Assembly (NCBI GenBank): GCA_003260075.1
Contig: QLIY01000012.1
Span: 64,811 to 128,810, forward strand
Reading direction: 5' to 3'
Source of the DNA: Phallusia mammillata
Taxonomy: Eukaryota > Chordata > Ascidiacea > Phlebobranchia > Ascidiidae
Length of the DNA: 64,000 nt
Shown: positions 1 to 15,000 of the stretch, in pieces
Numbering within the stretch: the first letter of the stretch is position 1
Layout of the letters: every line of letters starts with the position of its first letter
Position numbers and translations under genes: made by a program
The notes under the pieces: generated by a model
What the model saw: only the letters and a program-made list of their open reading frames with translations
Database searches by the model: none
Told to the model about the DNA's origin: nothing

Positions 1-64
1 TGATGGAACAATGGGGGGGGGGGTGCCTAATCCCCACAAGAAACAACCATTTATTTCCTTTTAG

Positions 65-3000
65 GCATCTATGAGCTGTGATGGAACAATGAAAGTGTGG
101 AATCTATCCAATCAAGTAACAATAAAAAGTTTTGATATTTTGTTCTTGTGCAAGTTGTGTTTAATAAAATCTGTGTGAAAATCCAATTACTATTTGCTAT
201 CCAAAATATACTTTTTGAAATTGCAAAACACTTTCTTGGTTGTGATATCGCAGTTTCGTTTTAAGACCGTTGCTTCCTTACATTAATTATTTTGTAAGTA
301 TACATACATTAGCCTGTGTAAAACTATTTGTTCTAACGGGGGGGGGGCCTCAGTGATCATAAAAATAGGTGTGTTTTTGTGTATATAGTGTAGAAGATAA
401 GCAGTAGAGATTTGTGCAAATATGAATGAAATAGAAGCTTACGCCACATGTTTGTTAAATTTTCTCTGTTTTTTTTTCAGGAAAGTGTGACATCCATTTC
501 GGTTGTGAAGCCTTCCAACGATGTTGGAAACTCTGAAAGCATGGGAAAGTAGGTCTTTTGTTTTTGCAATGTTAACTAAAAAATAGAGGTATCAGATGTT
601 ATATGTAAGGGTCTTAAACTGCAATTATGTGTTCTGCTTGGGTCCTAGCCAGTGGGGGGGGGGTTTGTGCAATTTGTGTTTAATTAAGGCTGTGTGAAAA
701 TCCAATTACAATTTGCTATTCAAATATATATATTTACTTTTTTTGAAATTGCAAAACACTTTCTTGTTCTTGATATCGCAGTTTAATTTTAAGACAGTTG
801 GTTTCCTTATATATATATATCATTTTGTAAGTATACATACATTAGCCTGTGTAAAACTATTTATTTTGACTTAGATATTATCCTCAGTGATTGTAAAAAT
901 AGGTGTGTTTTTGTGTATATAGTGTAGAAGATAAGCCGTGGAGATTTGTGCAGATATGAATGAAATAGAAGCTTATGCCACATGTTTGTTAAATTTTCTC
1001 TGTTTTTTCTTCTTCAGGAAAGTGTGACATCCATTTCGGTTGTGAAACCTTCCAATGATGTTGGAAACTCTGAAAGCATGGGAAAGTAGGTTTTTGTTTT
1101 TGCAATGTTAACTAAAAAATAGAGGCATGAGATGTTATATGTAAGGGTCTTAAGGGTCTTAAACTGCAATTATGTGTTCTGCTTGGGTCCTAGCCAGTGA
1201 TTTAACATGGTACAATTTATGGAAGAATGTGTTTAGTGTTTTTTGGTGAAAAACTTTTGGTAGCAGTTGTTATTGTTGCATCACGGTTCTCCCTGTTATG
1301 TCACATGATGCAATTTGTTTACAAAGATAGCACTTTTTCTCTGCAAAATTTATGTTCATTAATTTATCTTTATGTAAGATTTACTCTTGACCCAGAATTA
1401 TTAAGCCGGAGACCCCTATATGTATGCAGTGATCAATATTTTTTTAAGGATATGTTGGAGGCCAGCAACAGGAGAAGACATTGCTGTCCCAGTTGCTGAT
1501 GGGGTTGCTATTTATTCAAGAATAACCTGGCAATGTGCTCAATCATTTAAAACAGATGTCTGTTCCACAGTGGGTTTTGCTGTCTGCCAAATGCAAAATG
1601 TGTTTTCATCTGGAATCACAACTTTTGCTTTGTTTAGATGTTCCAGTGCTGTGCATTTTCTCTGTGTGGCAGATTTGTAGCTGGTGGCACTGCAGATGGC
1701 TGGATTGTGGTATGGGATGCAGAAACCCAAGAATGTGTCAGAACGTATGAACTATTTATTTTAACTTATTTCTGAAATGCCAGACTTTTCAACTGTTTTT
1801 TAGGCAACAAAGTCCGCACAAAGCTAGTATTTGCAGCATTGCATGGAATCCACAAGAAAATAACTCACTTGCATTTTCTGATGTCCATGGACAAATTGGG
1901 GTTTTAGACAATGTTGTGTTATCGGAGCAACCTACAAAAAAGGCAAGTGCCACATTGTTTTATGTTTTACAAAGACCAAAAAATGGAAATGAAAAAATGC
2001 AATTTTATTTTTGTTTTTTAAAAATATTAGCCACGATCACATTTTTTGTACAATTCACTGTTCAAGCATGTAAAATTGTCATAAACTATTCAACAGACAA
2101 TTGTTAAATGTAGGTTTCACCCCATATAACATAGTTATTTAATGGATGTTCACAGCCCAGTGATCAAAATGATATTGATGCTTTATTTGATGATGAGGAC
2201 GACAACATGATGGTGGATTTGATGGCAGAAGAAGATAAACCTAAGGTAGGTTACCTTACAAGTCTACAAAGCCAGAGCAAGTTGTGTAGATTGTACACCA
2301 AAGAGCTTACAAAACCTGCATTTGTCTTTGAATCGCATGACAGTTACTTGAACACAGAAATCATAGTAAATGTGCCCAAATCTCGAAAAATGTTTGACAA
2401 GGTTGGATCTAAAATCTTTGGTTTTCAATGCAGGATGAAGTCATTCCCTCAACAAAGAAAAATAAGCATATTTTTGACGACAGTGACAATGAAAGCGAAT
2501 CAGCTTCAAGAAAAGGTTCACAATTGCCAGATCTGCGTAAGTTAAATTTTGTATATGTTTTGTATTTGAAGGAAAACTTTTATGTTCAGCCAAATTTTGC
2601 TACATTGCAAAAACTTTGAATTTTTTCAACAACTTTCCAAGCTCTTGTCTTTATCTCAGTATTGATTCTGTGCAATCACATTTATGTTTATCATCTAAAC
2701 CAGTGGTTCTCAAAGTTTTTCATTATTTTTTCAAAACGTTCCCTTTGCCATTATTTCGAGGGCTTGCGGTCCTTAAGCCTAAATGTGTATTTCAGAAAAA
2801 TGAAAGTTTATTGCAGGATTTTAGCTAGTTATGCAAAAATTGCGCATAACAAACATCCAAAGACAGCATGTGACATCACAGACAAGGCAAAAAACATTAC
2901 AATTGTGCGCGAACAATTGCATTTTTGTTAGTTGTCATGCAATAACGACTATTGTTTAGCAATGGATACAGTCGATTTTCAATTCTACTTTGATTTAAAC

Positions 3001-6000
3001 TTGTTTAGTGGCACAAAATGACGCCAAATAAGAGTATAGTATTACTTAAACCTTTTCGCAGTCCCCCCAAAATTGCCTCACGGACCCCAGTTTGAGAACC
3101 GCAGATCTAAACCATGGTGCCCAACCTTTTTTTGTCTTAACCCTTTCCAAAAAGGAAAACTTTCCAAAATTTTGTTTTGTGGTTTCTCGCGACCCATGAA
3201 TATGCATTACTATTATTTCGGTTTCCATTTTTGTCTGCAATCAAGCTTTTCGAAAATTACTTGCCATGTTTGGCGAATCAAAAACTCAAACAAGTAGTAT
3301 TCATTTTTTTTTTGACCAAATATTTTCATTTAGCCCGAACTTTAGAGATGGTTTAAACCAGTGGTTCCCAACCCGGGCCCATGGCCCCCCAGGGGGGCCA
3401 CGAGCTGTGTTCCGGGGGGCCACAGGTGTACATTCACCAGAAACATCCACTAAAAAACATTTTCTTTTTAACTTTATTCCCTAATTTAATCGACTATTTC
3501 ACATACTATTTGTTTATAATTACGTTTTTTTGCAATTTCGGATTCTTGTTTACTCTATTTGACCTGTTTAAAGCCGAAATTATAACCGAATTCCAACACG
3601 AGATTCCCATTTACATATTTAAGGGGGCCACAGGTACTACAGGGTTACTTGAAGGGGGCCACAGAGCCCAAAAGTTACTTTCAGTGGGCCACGGTCCACG
3701 AAAGGTTGGGAACCACTGGTTTAAACACTTTAAAGCGTTATCAGCCGGACAACGCTCAGCAGTGTGCTAACACATAACTTATGACACGACAAAGAATTAA
3801 CTATTATCAAAAGTAGATGCTCTTATTGTCACAAAACAGGCGACCCAAACGACCCATAGGTTGGGAAACACTGATGTAAACCATTGCAAACAGTAGGGTA
3901 ACAACATGTGTACAATTCGCAGCCCCAATTCCTTCCACACTCGACGTATTCGGTGAAGACAACTTGGACTTGGCACCGCCTTCTATACCACCGCCAGGTG
4001 GCGTAAGCAAGCCGCTATTGGATGATGACGCGTCGTCCGTGGCAACCGCTCAGACAGGGACCGTGTTGACCAAAGCCCAACCAAGTTCGATGCAACCTCC
4101 ATTTCAACCCGGTTCAACTCCAGTGCATTTATCTCACCGATTTATGGTAATCTTTATTCTTTTTTTACTGCGACTATATAAAGGTTATAAGCAGTGGGTT
4201 TTCGCAACCTTTTTGCGGGAACAGAGCCGTTTTTCGTATTTATTAGTCTCCAGACTAATTCTTTGATTCTCTTGCGAGAAACTGTGTAGTACAAATTTTC
4301 GTGTTGCTTAACATTGGAAAAATGGCAAAAATCTAATTTATCAAAGCTGTATTTTTGAAGAAACTTGGATTTCATGATACAGTATTGCATTTACGTGTCC
4401 GTTTGGGTCCGCGAACCCAGTTTAAGAAAATTGGTTTTAACATTAGTAATAATTTTTAGGTTTGGAATTCAGTTGGAATAATCAGATGTTACAACGATGA
4501 AATCGAACATGCGATTGACATTGAGTTTCATGACGCCCAAACCCACCATCCACTTCACCTGTCAAATAATGAACGTTTCACGATGGCCGATTTGTCACAA
4601 CATGCTGCGGTGCTTGCTACTGAGAGTGATGGTGACACAGTGAGGTACAATTAACAATTTTGCTAGAATTAAGGTGAACGGTTAAACCCATTATGCTGTG
4701 ATTGCTGGTCTGCATGAACGCTTGAATACTAACCACAGTTGAACGTGTGTTCATACGTGATCAATGTGTGAACTGGTAATACCCTACTACAAAGCTGACA
4801 TGTACAGCATACAAGGCGAACAACGGTTGTGATTCGACTTTCGGCGGGTTCACAACTAAGTTAGTTGGGCTCGAGTCTCGAAAGACTTCTGTGGTGGGTA
4901 CACATTTAATGGGCCTGGCATACTATTATAAATCGAGTATATGTTACATACTCGGTGTTAACGCAGAACAAATACAGTTGGATTTGTTCAATCTACTCTA
5001 TAATATAGGTTAAACATTTCCCTTCTTAATACATCGTTTGTTGTCGTTTTGATTTCTATGCTTTTTGTCGTTTAGTAAACTGAAATGTGTTCACTTTTCG
5101 TCGTGGGACAATAACAAGCAATGGAGTGTGGACATGCCGGAGGGAGAAGACATACAAGCTGTTACTATAGGTGTGGATTTTGTCTGAATGGACAGAGTGG
5201 CCATTTTGCTATTTTAATTGGAACAAAGATTTACTTCCAATGCAATAACATTGTTCTTCAGGTGATTATTGGATTGCGGTATGCACGGATGCAATGCAGG
5301 TTCGATTGTTTGCACTCGGCGGAACACAACGTCAGATCTTTAGCCTACCCGGACCGGTGGTTGCCATGGCAGCCCACACCGATCAGCTGTCGATCGCATA
5401 TCACATCACACAAGGTAAAGTGCGTTTCTCATTAGCATTTTAATCCATTTCTCCAGGCCTTGAAAAGAAAATGCAAAAGTACATGGGACAGAGCTGACGA
5501 TCAAACACGTTTAAACCAGAAAATGCAAACTTTGCTCAAAACAAGCTGTGTATTTCAATGCTTATTCTTTCGTAATTTTTGTGGACTATACTCCAGTGGT
5601 TCCTAAACTGTGGCAAAATAATGTACTTAGCATGATTTTTTATACTATTCCTTGTTCATAATTATGCCATAATTATGATAATTAAAAGTTTTGGATCACT
5701 GCTTTACTTACATACAAACAGCAATTTTCACAATTTAATATCTCTTAGTAAAAGAAATATTAAAACTATTTTTTGCTAAGATTTGCATCAACATTATAAT
5801 TTACATATAATCGTCCAACGAAATTTGTCAAAAGGTTTTAGCACGAACCAGTGTCTCGGTTTCATGCTTCTCGAAGTAGGAGCAGGAAGTGGGTGTAAAG
5901 CGAAGAAGGTGGTTGGTGGGCAGCCTCTTCCCATCAGCAATGCTTCCACTCTTACTTGGATCGGATTTACATGTGAAGGAACGCCTGCCACCGTAGACAG

Positions 6001-9000
6001 TACTGGAATTGTGCGATTGATGAATCGCTCGTTTTGTGGGACATGGGTCAACGTGCTTAACACCAAACAAGCGGTAAAAAACAGTTAGCAGCAGTTTTTA
6101 GGAATATTGAAAACAATGCAATTGTGTTTTGCATAACTTTGTATTTGCAACAATTCGAAAAAATGCAACCTATTTTCTTCCCTAAAATCCTTCCGACCTA
6201 ATAAAAAAAAATTCAAATTGGATTGTAATTATGGGTCCCCTTCCCTGAAGGGGACGCATATTGATTTTACTCAAATTGTTTTTGTTTTTTTTCTTCCTTT
6301 TTTTTTTTTTTCTTCCCAAAGTTTGTCCGACTCGTTTTTCCATCAAATGTTTGATGGATTTGGATGAAATTTACACAGATGGTAGATATATTCATGTAGA
6401 TGTGCATCCCACTTTGTTTTTGTTGATAACCCCAGTATTTACCCCGCTAGCCCCCTAAAATGGGTGAGTTTTTAAACAGTGTCAGAATTGGCTGAAATTT
6501 GGATTTCTTGTATAGTATGCCATTTATAGGTGTCGATTGTTGTGTTCAACCCTGTAGTCCTAACATTTACCCCACAAGCCCCTAAAGTGTAAAACGTATT
6601 TGTATGTTACTGGGCACCACAAACGAAAGATTTCTTTGGAGCAATAGTGTTACAAGGGCAACCAGTTGTATGTTGCTCGTTGGTGGGTTGCTTGGTGGTC
6701 GTTTTTGCGCCATGGCAGTTAGGGGCTTGTTAACAGCCCTATGACGTCAGAAACATTAACGGTTGTTGCTCAAAACACCTCTAGTGGTCGAAATTTTAAA
6801 CATTGGCGGATTGGGCTGAAATTTTGCAGTACTATTGATTGAGTCATTGTGGTTTTTATATATTTTTTAGTTTGTGTGTCGAACCCAATTAGTTGCCCTA
6901 CTAGCCCCCTAAAATGGGTCAGTTTTTTAAAACGTTAAATAGGACATACTTCAAACAATATCTGGGGTGAATCTAATTTTATAGTTTGTATTCTACATAG
7001 TATTATTATTTAAGCCCAGTGCCGATCACTGTGTTTTACCTTACAACACCCGACTTTCTCATGGTTATCTCTTGAATTGCATTATTTTCAACTTTGCATG
7101 TGTGGGGACCCATGAGTTTTTGCCTGCAGAAACGACTAAAGTTATAAAAGACGATGGCTAATATGGGACCCAATACAAAATAAGCATAGGAAATATATTA
7201 ATGTTTTAAAATAGGTTATAGTGTAAATGCAACAACAAAATGTGCTAAGCCACCCTTCTAGTTTGTAACATATTTACAACACTTTTCTTTTATCGCACAA
7301 GCTTTTGTTTGTGTTTAGTTTGTGTGCGTTATTCGCAATCTTTGTTTTTGTCTCCCACAGACAAAGAGTCGATACGATCATTATTGGGTTGTCGGATTGC
7401 ATCAGGACCCACAGCAAGTTCGTTGTATTTTGTGTAAAGGACTTAGTTACCCACAAACCTTGCCAAGACCCACCCTTACTGTGCTGCAATACAAAATGCC
7501 ATACTGCGATATGGAGAACGACAAAGGGACATACGAGGTGAACTTTTAGATTTAGAGACTGCATTTGAAATTCAAAATTGCATGTGTTTGGTTTATTATT
7601 TATATGAGTTTCATTGTAAGGTTTTTGTACTCTACCAAGTACGTTTGGGTAGTTTTTTTGTCCTCAAAGCCTAGGTTTAACTGAAACATACACGCGATCG
7701 ATCGGTCTATTTATTACGTGGTGGAGCACTGAAAACCGAAATTGCGATGCCATGTTACTTAGTGCTTTGACGCCCACCTACGGCTGGCCGAAAATACTGC
7801 ACTGAGTATATACTAAAAGTAATAAAAAGTAATATCTTTTGGATAACAATACTCTTTTGTGTAAAATATCATTCTCTTGTATCAAATCGAAGGATGGTAC
7901 ACTGCACATGGTAAAAATAGTTTGTTGAGTTTATATCACTGACCAAGAACTTCAAGTTTTTAAAACAAACAAAGGTTTTATTAAGTCCTTGTTATAAGTT
8001 CAACAATCACGCCCCACGAGAAGGGTGTGCAGCCGGTGTGTCTGGTCATTAGGGGTCCAAGAATAACATAGTTCACAGTTGAAATGGGCAGTAACGATTT
8101 AACTTTTTTTTTTTTAAGTTGAAAAATTTTTGCTGCTGATTAGCGAGCATAGCATTTTGGTTCTCTCTTTGATACAATTTTTAACGCAATTAAATCTTTC
8201 CAGTTCCAACGGGGGCCATAAAATGTCTCGCCCCAGCAGATGTTTTTCTCTCCATGGCGTGTTCAAAATATAGATGTAACTGTGCGCTGTGGTGTGTATT
8301 TATAACTCTTTAACTGTACAACAGGAAGAATATTGGAGGACGAGGCTGATGTCATCATTCACTGACTATCTGACGTCACGTGGTTACGAGGAAGATGCGG
8401 AAACGAAACAAAAGTATGAGTTGAACGCGCAACGCACGCTCATGAAGTTGTTTGCGGTAAGTTGATTGTGGCCCTTGAAATTTGTTGACCATGTAACACC
8501 TCACCGCAACTCCACTCTGCATTTTAATGGCCAAGCATATTTTTCAAAACATAACGGCGAACCTAAAATTCATTCAAATCATGAATTGTGTTGGTAATTT
8601 TTCAGTTTAAATCAGTTAAAATATTGTATCATGTTAATATACTATTTGCAATTTTTTCGAAAGCTTCAACCACAATGTGTATGGTGTTACCCGTTTTTTA
8701 ACACTTATAAAATGTTATCAGTTGGGGGTTGATTTTAGTGTTTTGTTGCAGCTTTTGTGCAAGACAGATCAGGAATTCGAGGCACACGAAGTTTGTGGTT
8801 TAATGCCGAGTGCTTCTTCAGTGAATCTTGCTATCAAATACGCATCCCGGATCAGGAAGATTATGCTTGCCCAACGTTTATCAGAGGTATGGCTCTACTT
8901 TACTTCTATTTTGTTTGGTAATACTGTAAACCGTGCGGTTAATCCGGATTCTGTTAATCCGGATCTTCGCCTAATTTGGAAAAAAACTTGAGTTGCAAAT

Positions 9001-12000
9001 GATTTAACTAATCGATGTCGGTTAATCCGGATCTTCATCTAATCCGAACAATTTTTTTGGTGCAAACGGGTCCGGATTTAACGAGATTTACTTTATTTTC
9101 TTGGTAAAACTGCTGTTCCGCGTTCTGTTTTTCGTGGTGTCAACAACACGCTTAAATAACTGTGACATTGTTTATTTCACTAAGATGATTTACATACAAA
9201 TACTGTGAGATTATTTTCAATTTCAATGTTGTTGCGTCGCTTAAGGAAAAACAAATCAGGCTTTTAATTTGTAATTTGTACACCAGGTGGCGCAAGAGAA
9301 AGCTCAAGATGAAATGGAAGCTGCTATCAGGAAGCAGAAGAAGGAGAACCAAGGGGTTGATGAAGAAGATAGTGATGAAGATGTTGAGGATTTCAGGGAT
9401 GAACTTCGATCTGGGTAACGTCCACTATAATAAAACAGCGTTTAAATTTTTTTTGCTGTTCTAGGTGTAATGGATATATACAACGACGCAAGAAAGAAGA
9501 GTGATTTTGCTTTAATTCGTATACCTTGTATGTATTTGAAGGTTTAGTCAGAAGTTTGGGTGTGTTTATATCGCGCAGAAATAAGGAGATCAAAATGTTT
9601 CAAAGAAAATAACTCGCAATATTGTGCAGATACAGCGCTTCGGAAACGGAATGGACAAAAGCTCGATCGCAGCAAGCTGCCGTGACGCCATCACAGGCTT
9701 CGCGCTTTACTGATCGCGACACTGACGTTGAGGTGGTGACGTCACAACGCTCTGTGGCCGAACCTGGTTTGTGATCAACTAAGTCAAACAAGACGTACAT
9801 TGTAAGTGCTAAAACACTTCATCTTCTTTCAGAACAAGAAATTAAACCGAAACCTGGTCGTTCGTTGTCATCTCAACTTGCTGGAACGAGGAGAAACCCG
9901 TTTAAGGTTTGTTAAACTGCACCAGTAATTTGTCCTGTTTGCGCTTCAATAGCAACTAATAGACACAAGGCAGAGTCAGAAACAGACCTAACATTTAAGC
10001 AAAACCCGAATGTACAAGCCAAAAAAACGCCACAAAGGCTTGCCTACAAAAAGGAAGTGAAAATACTTTGAGTTTGAAGTCGAATGTGGCCCGATTTTAA
10101 AGACCTAAACCCGGCCTGACATACAACTTGGCAAAATTTCCCAGTAAATATAATAGCATACCCTCAGCACTTTTTTGCGCAACCTCAAATCGTGCTGTCA
10201 AATAGAGGTTTGTTTACTGAACAGAAAATTCAGCCCCAAACAATCCCCGGAACTGTCTAAAGGTCGAATATGCGTTGAAAATTATGTTTCTAGTAAACTG
10301 CTTGTTCACCGGTCCTGAAACTTGTCTGCTTAATCTTGGTTTAACTTGTGCACGGAAGCTTAAAACCAACTCAACCCCGTCGATTGGCAATCTTGCGTAT
10401 ATCCGGTTGTAGTTAGCAAAGCCTTGAAATTTACAGTAGGCGATTTCCGCGTATTGAATTTCCCTGTTTGCCTTAATGTTCCGGATTTACGTTGTGGCTT
10501 ACGGTAGCCTGAATTTTGGATAGGACAGGATATGGTTTTGGCAAGCGGCACAAATTAACAAAGTTCAATGCCTCGGAAGGAAATCCCACATGGTTTTGGC
10601 TGCATGCCTTACTTCGTATTTGCACGTAGGCAACCCATATTTAAAATTTTTAAAGTTTGCTCTGTTTGTGCATCGTTACTCAGCGGTTTTTGTTTTCTAA
10701 CTGGCGCCAATATTTTTGGAGTTTGTGGTACGTTGTTAGCTCGTTAACTAGTAACTGTTGTCAACATCAGTTATTGTGGCTTTGGCTTTCCCATGCAACT
10801 CAGCTCAAGGTAGTACTCCCGGCTCTTAGCGCTATCTTGAAAACCTCATTTTTCCGGAAAGTTTTCGAAGAAACGCGACCAATTCACATTTATATACGTG
10901 CTGTGCATTTTCTAAAACTTAACATTTAGAAAAATCAGTACATGATCGGGATTTTACCCTTTGTTTCTAAACTAGTTGGTATTTTAATCCTCGTCTTTGT
11001 CATTAAGAAATCGACTTCTGCCGCTTCATCACCAGCAATTAAGTCACAAACAACCCCGTCTTCAGCGCCAACTAGCGGCAGTGTGCTGGACAACATTAAG
11101 AGAACAACACCAACCCAACAACGCCGTGGTCCTGTGATATCTGATTCCGGATCGCGCAAATCTAAAGGAAAAGATTCGGCCAAAACGCCAAAAGTAAGTT
11201 AGTAAAAAACATTAGGATCACATTTACAGATATGATGTCCAATTACCTTCCTTGCCTATCAGCACTGCTCAAACAGTCGCTACCAATTCTAAGTGTACCT
11301 TTCTTTCGATTTTTGTAGTGTTGGACAAGATTTTACTTCCGAGTCACAAGTCACGGCAATTTATTTACACAACTTATTCACCTGAGTATGGCTTGCTTGT
11401 TTGAGTCTTCGCAACAAAATGTGTCACAGTTCAATCTTTCGTCTGGAAAACAGTGACTTGAACTGTTTCTGTTATGACACTACTCTAACCATTTTAGTTG
11501 CGACTTGCAAGGATCATCAAATATTCAAGAAAATCATTGACATTATTTGACAAAAAGGCATTGAGGTAATTTTGATGTGTTTTGACAGTCTGGTCAGTCG
11601 ACTTTGTTTTCCACTAAACTCAATCTCACCTCGACACCCAAACCGAAGAAACAAGTTCAACGTTGTAAGAAGGATGACAATGAAGAATGTGACATCCCGA
11701 CATTAAAAGAGAAACTCAACGGCCAAAGGTAGGTGCCATCGGTCATTATGCCTTTATTTACCCTTTATTTCTCGCTGCAGTAAAGATTTTAAACCAATGC
11801 ATTTGTCGCTCTATCCATTTTTTTAATGCAAAGACTGGCTATATTTCTGCTGCAGGAAAAATAGTGGAGTTCAGCTTTACATAGAGGAAAACCTTGCTCT
11901 CATCCAGCAGGAGAACCCGGATGTTGATGGAGTGGATGCGAGGAAGATTGCAATTCAGGCTTTTCGTGACCTCACACCAGAAGACAGAACCGTAAGCTTT

Positions 12001-15000
12001 AACTTTTTTTAACTGCAGATAGTGCCTGCCATGCTATTACATATTACTAATGTCAATTGTTTGTCAATTGCGTTTTTTTTGTAAAAATTGTAAAAAAATA
12101 TGGCGTAGGCTATACAAGTTATATATGAACTTTAAATGGCCTTTTTATTAACTTTTGACGACAATTGGGCGACAGTTGGAAAACTGAAAATTGCCCTTTG
12201 TCGTGTCATCATGCAACAAAACGAAACACATCAATGAAAAACAGGATCATTGGTAATCAGAGCAAAATATGGGCAAAAAGCAAACAAATGCAGTTGGCAA
12301 CACATCTTTTTTTTGGTTTATTAAATACATGATCTTCTGTCGGTGCAAACACTGGTGAAAATTGGCCTTTTGTCATATATGACTTGTGCGTAAATGCAAA
12401 GGGCCATTTGTCACCATCAACCGCAAATCCATTATCTTCGGCCGTCAGATGAAGACAACGCAATTCGGATTTGCTTAAATCCCATTAGACTCCCTTTTAT
12501 GGGCCGCAAAATAGCGCTAATTGCTGGACAAAATTTTTTAGGCGATTATAGGCGCGCCCGCAAGTGCCGACAGTTTTATTCGAAATGATCGGTCAAACGT
12601 TTTGAACGATTAAATTCGACGAATCGCCTTTCCACTCTGTAATTATCGTCAAGCATGACCAAAATTCTTACGGTACGATTTCACAACCTTTACCACCGAA
12701 GCGAATTTATAAAAGCAGGCATTACGAAGCGGCTCAAATCGGTCTTGAAACTTCTCATTAAATTACACGCTGTGCTTATATGATTGACGTGAGGAAGGCT
12801 GCCGAATCTTTGCTTCTGGTCCTACACTGATGTCTCACCACTAAGGTTGTAATTGGATTAGCTGAGAGAGAAGATCTTGTTCTTTTAAACGCGAGGGCAG
12901 CGCACCAGTCGTAGTGACGCAGGTTCGTGTTATTGACGTTTCCAAGTGCCCGGATCGGTTTATTTGTTTTTGCCCCGTGACGAAAGCTACATCGCGACCA
13001 GCTGATATTGAAACGCATCGTCACCTACGATGAACGGCTAATAACAACCCAATGGTTGCTAAAAGTTCAACTGCCACTACACATATAACTTGTGCTGTAA
13101 TGCACTTACAGTAGGATAGTCGGCAAATCTCTTCAGTGCGGTGAACTGTACACGATAACAAGTAGTATTTATTAGTGCTGTGACGTAATAACCTAAATTA
13201 TCCTGGCTGGCGCAAGAGATAGACTTGGCTTGTTTAGATAAGGGTTACACCCCGGCCCATACTTCAATACATGTCAGTGCTTAAATATTTTAATTGTTAC
13301 ATCAGTCTTGTTTGTCCTGTTGTGGCGCAAACTGTCTCAAGCCAAGTTTTAATCTCTGTCACTTAGGTGCGGTTAGGTTACAACCAGTCAGCAGTCACTA
13401 ACTTCAATCACGTTTTTAGACCCTATCTTCACGTTAATTTCGATGACTCGCGCTGTTATTTCCTGGTTAGTCTAAGTTTAAGTTAATCAGGGTGCGATGA
13501 TAACAAACAAGTTTAAGATCACTTTTCGTGGTGGTCCGACGATCGGCACGACTCCGATATAAATAGTTTGGAATGTCTCTTTGCCGTGGAAGGCATATAC
13601 CGACCTTTTTACCCTATTAGGTGTTACATGATTTTCACATCTCGCATGCTAATGGGAGCAGCTCTAATCGCTATAAGGGTATTACTCCGTGCGATAGCAT
13701 ACCTGTGGTCGCTTCCCTTTGATGCCGCCTGTGTTCCCACATACGTTCTACTGAAGCGCCTGAAATGAAACGAAAGGCTGGGACTCACGCAGCTAGTAAT
13801 TTTCCGCGGTAATCCGTGTAATATGGCGTTAGACGTGCTGATGATTCCTGCCTTTGCACGTCCATCACCCGAAGGCTCGAACCGATTCCCAGGCTTGGAA
13901 CACCGTCGGATGTGAACGGTTAAGCTCGTCGTTACTATATATGTTTAACCAGGTCGACATTTCCACACTAGCAATTAGCCGCTCCGCTGGACTGTGCCCG
14001 CGCTAGCTGATATTAAGAGATCGCGGGCTGCAATTTCGCTAATCTCCTACGTTTTTTTGCTTTTAAGTCGGTAATAAGTGGCTGCCCTATCACCAAAACT
14101 GTGTGTGAGAGTACGACCTTACTTTTAACGGCATGCCTGGCGTTTTTACCTCCGATTTTGGCACCCATACACATACTTGTAACCACATCACTTGTTCACA
14201 ACGTGGATGCTTCCTGCCTTGTAAGGGTCAACAAAGCAGTTTTGCACGACAGCAAAATCTGTCTTCGGAACCCCCCCCCCAATCAGGATACACCATATTC
14301 TGTCCTTTTGTCAAAAACATTTGGTTTCAGCGTTAAAAATGGCGGAAATGAAGATATTTGTAACGACGGATATATTTAATAGGTTTTATCGTGTATTTTG
14401 ATGTAGCAGTTGCTTGGGAAAGGTTGTTGTATCGTGGTTTGTATAATATCACTTATACAGTCCAATTACATTGGTATTTGTGTGAAGACGTAACAGTTTT
14501 TGGGGCCAAAAGCATACGCCAATTTGGACTGTAAACAACCTACAAATTTTGGAACCCCGATAAGCAAAATTAAATACAGAAAAGGCTTCACAACCACTCA
14601 TTTGCGCAGTTCTGACTGGAATGGCTAGTGTAGATGTCGCCAGATAGCAGACATGCCTTAGTTTGCGCGGGATTATTGCTTTGCGATACACAAATTCCCC
14701 ATTATATTCACCACACAGCAGCCAAACTGTTGATCAACGTGTTTACTGCGGGGCGCTCGTTCATCTGACCCGCGGCTTTGGAGGAACACAGCATTACTAT
14801 TTGCTCTCGCTATCTGCTTTTCAGCTCAGCGACTTGAACAAATATATTAGCGTGGGAACGGTGGACGCCGACAGCCCCCGCTAATGCCAAGATCACGCGC
14901 CGTCTGGGGATGGATCACGCGAGCCTTTGTTCAGTGTACTGCGGTCAATGCAAATTTGAAAGATGCCGAAACGTCTGATGTGTTTTACTGGAAATTTCTC

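Noticed and set aside
481-1085. Mutually exclusive duplicated exons in WDHD1
   Set aside because: The encoded residues are identical and the join is a poly-G run between diverged copies of the same introns, so an assembly duplication is the simpler explanation.
8921-9095. GTTAATCCGGAT units as a regulatory array
   Set aside because: The units are arranged as terminal inverted repeats of a pogo/Tigger-like MITE, which explains them better.
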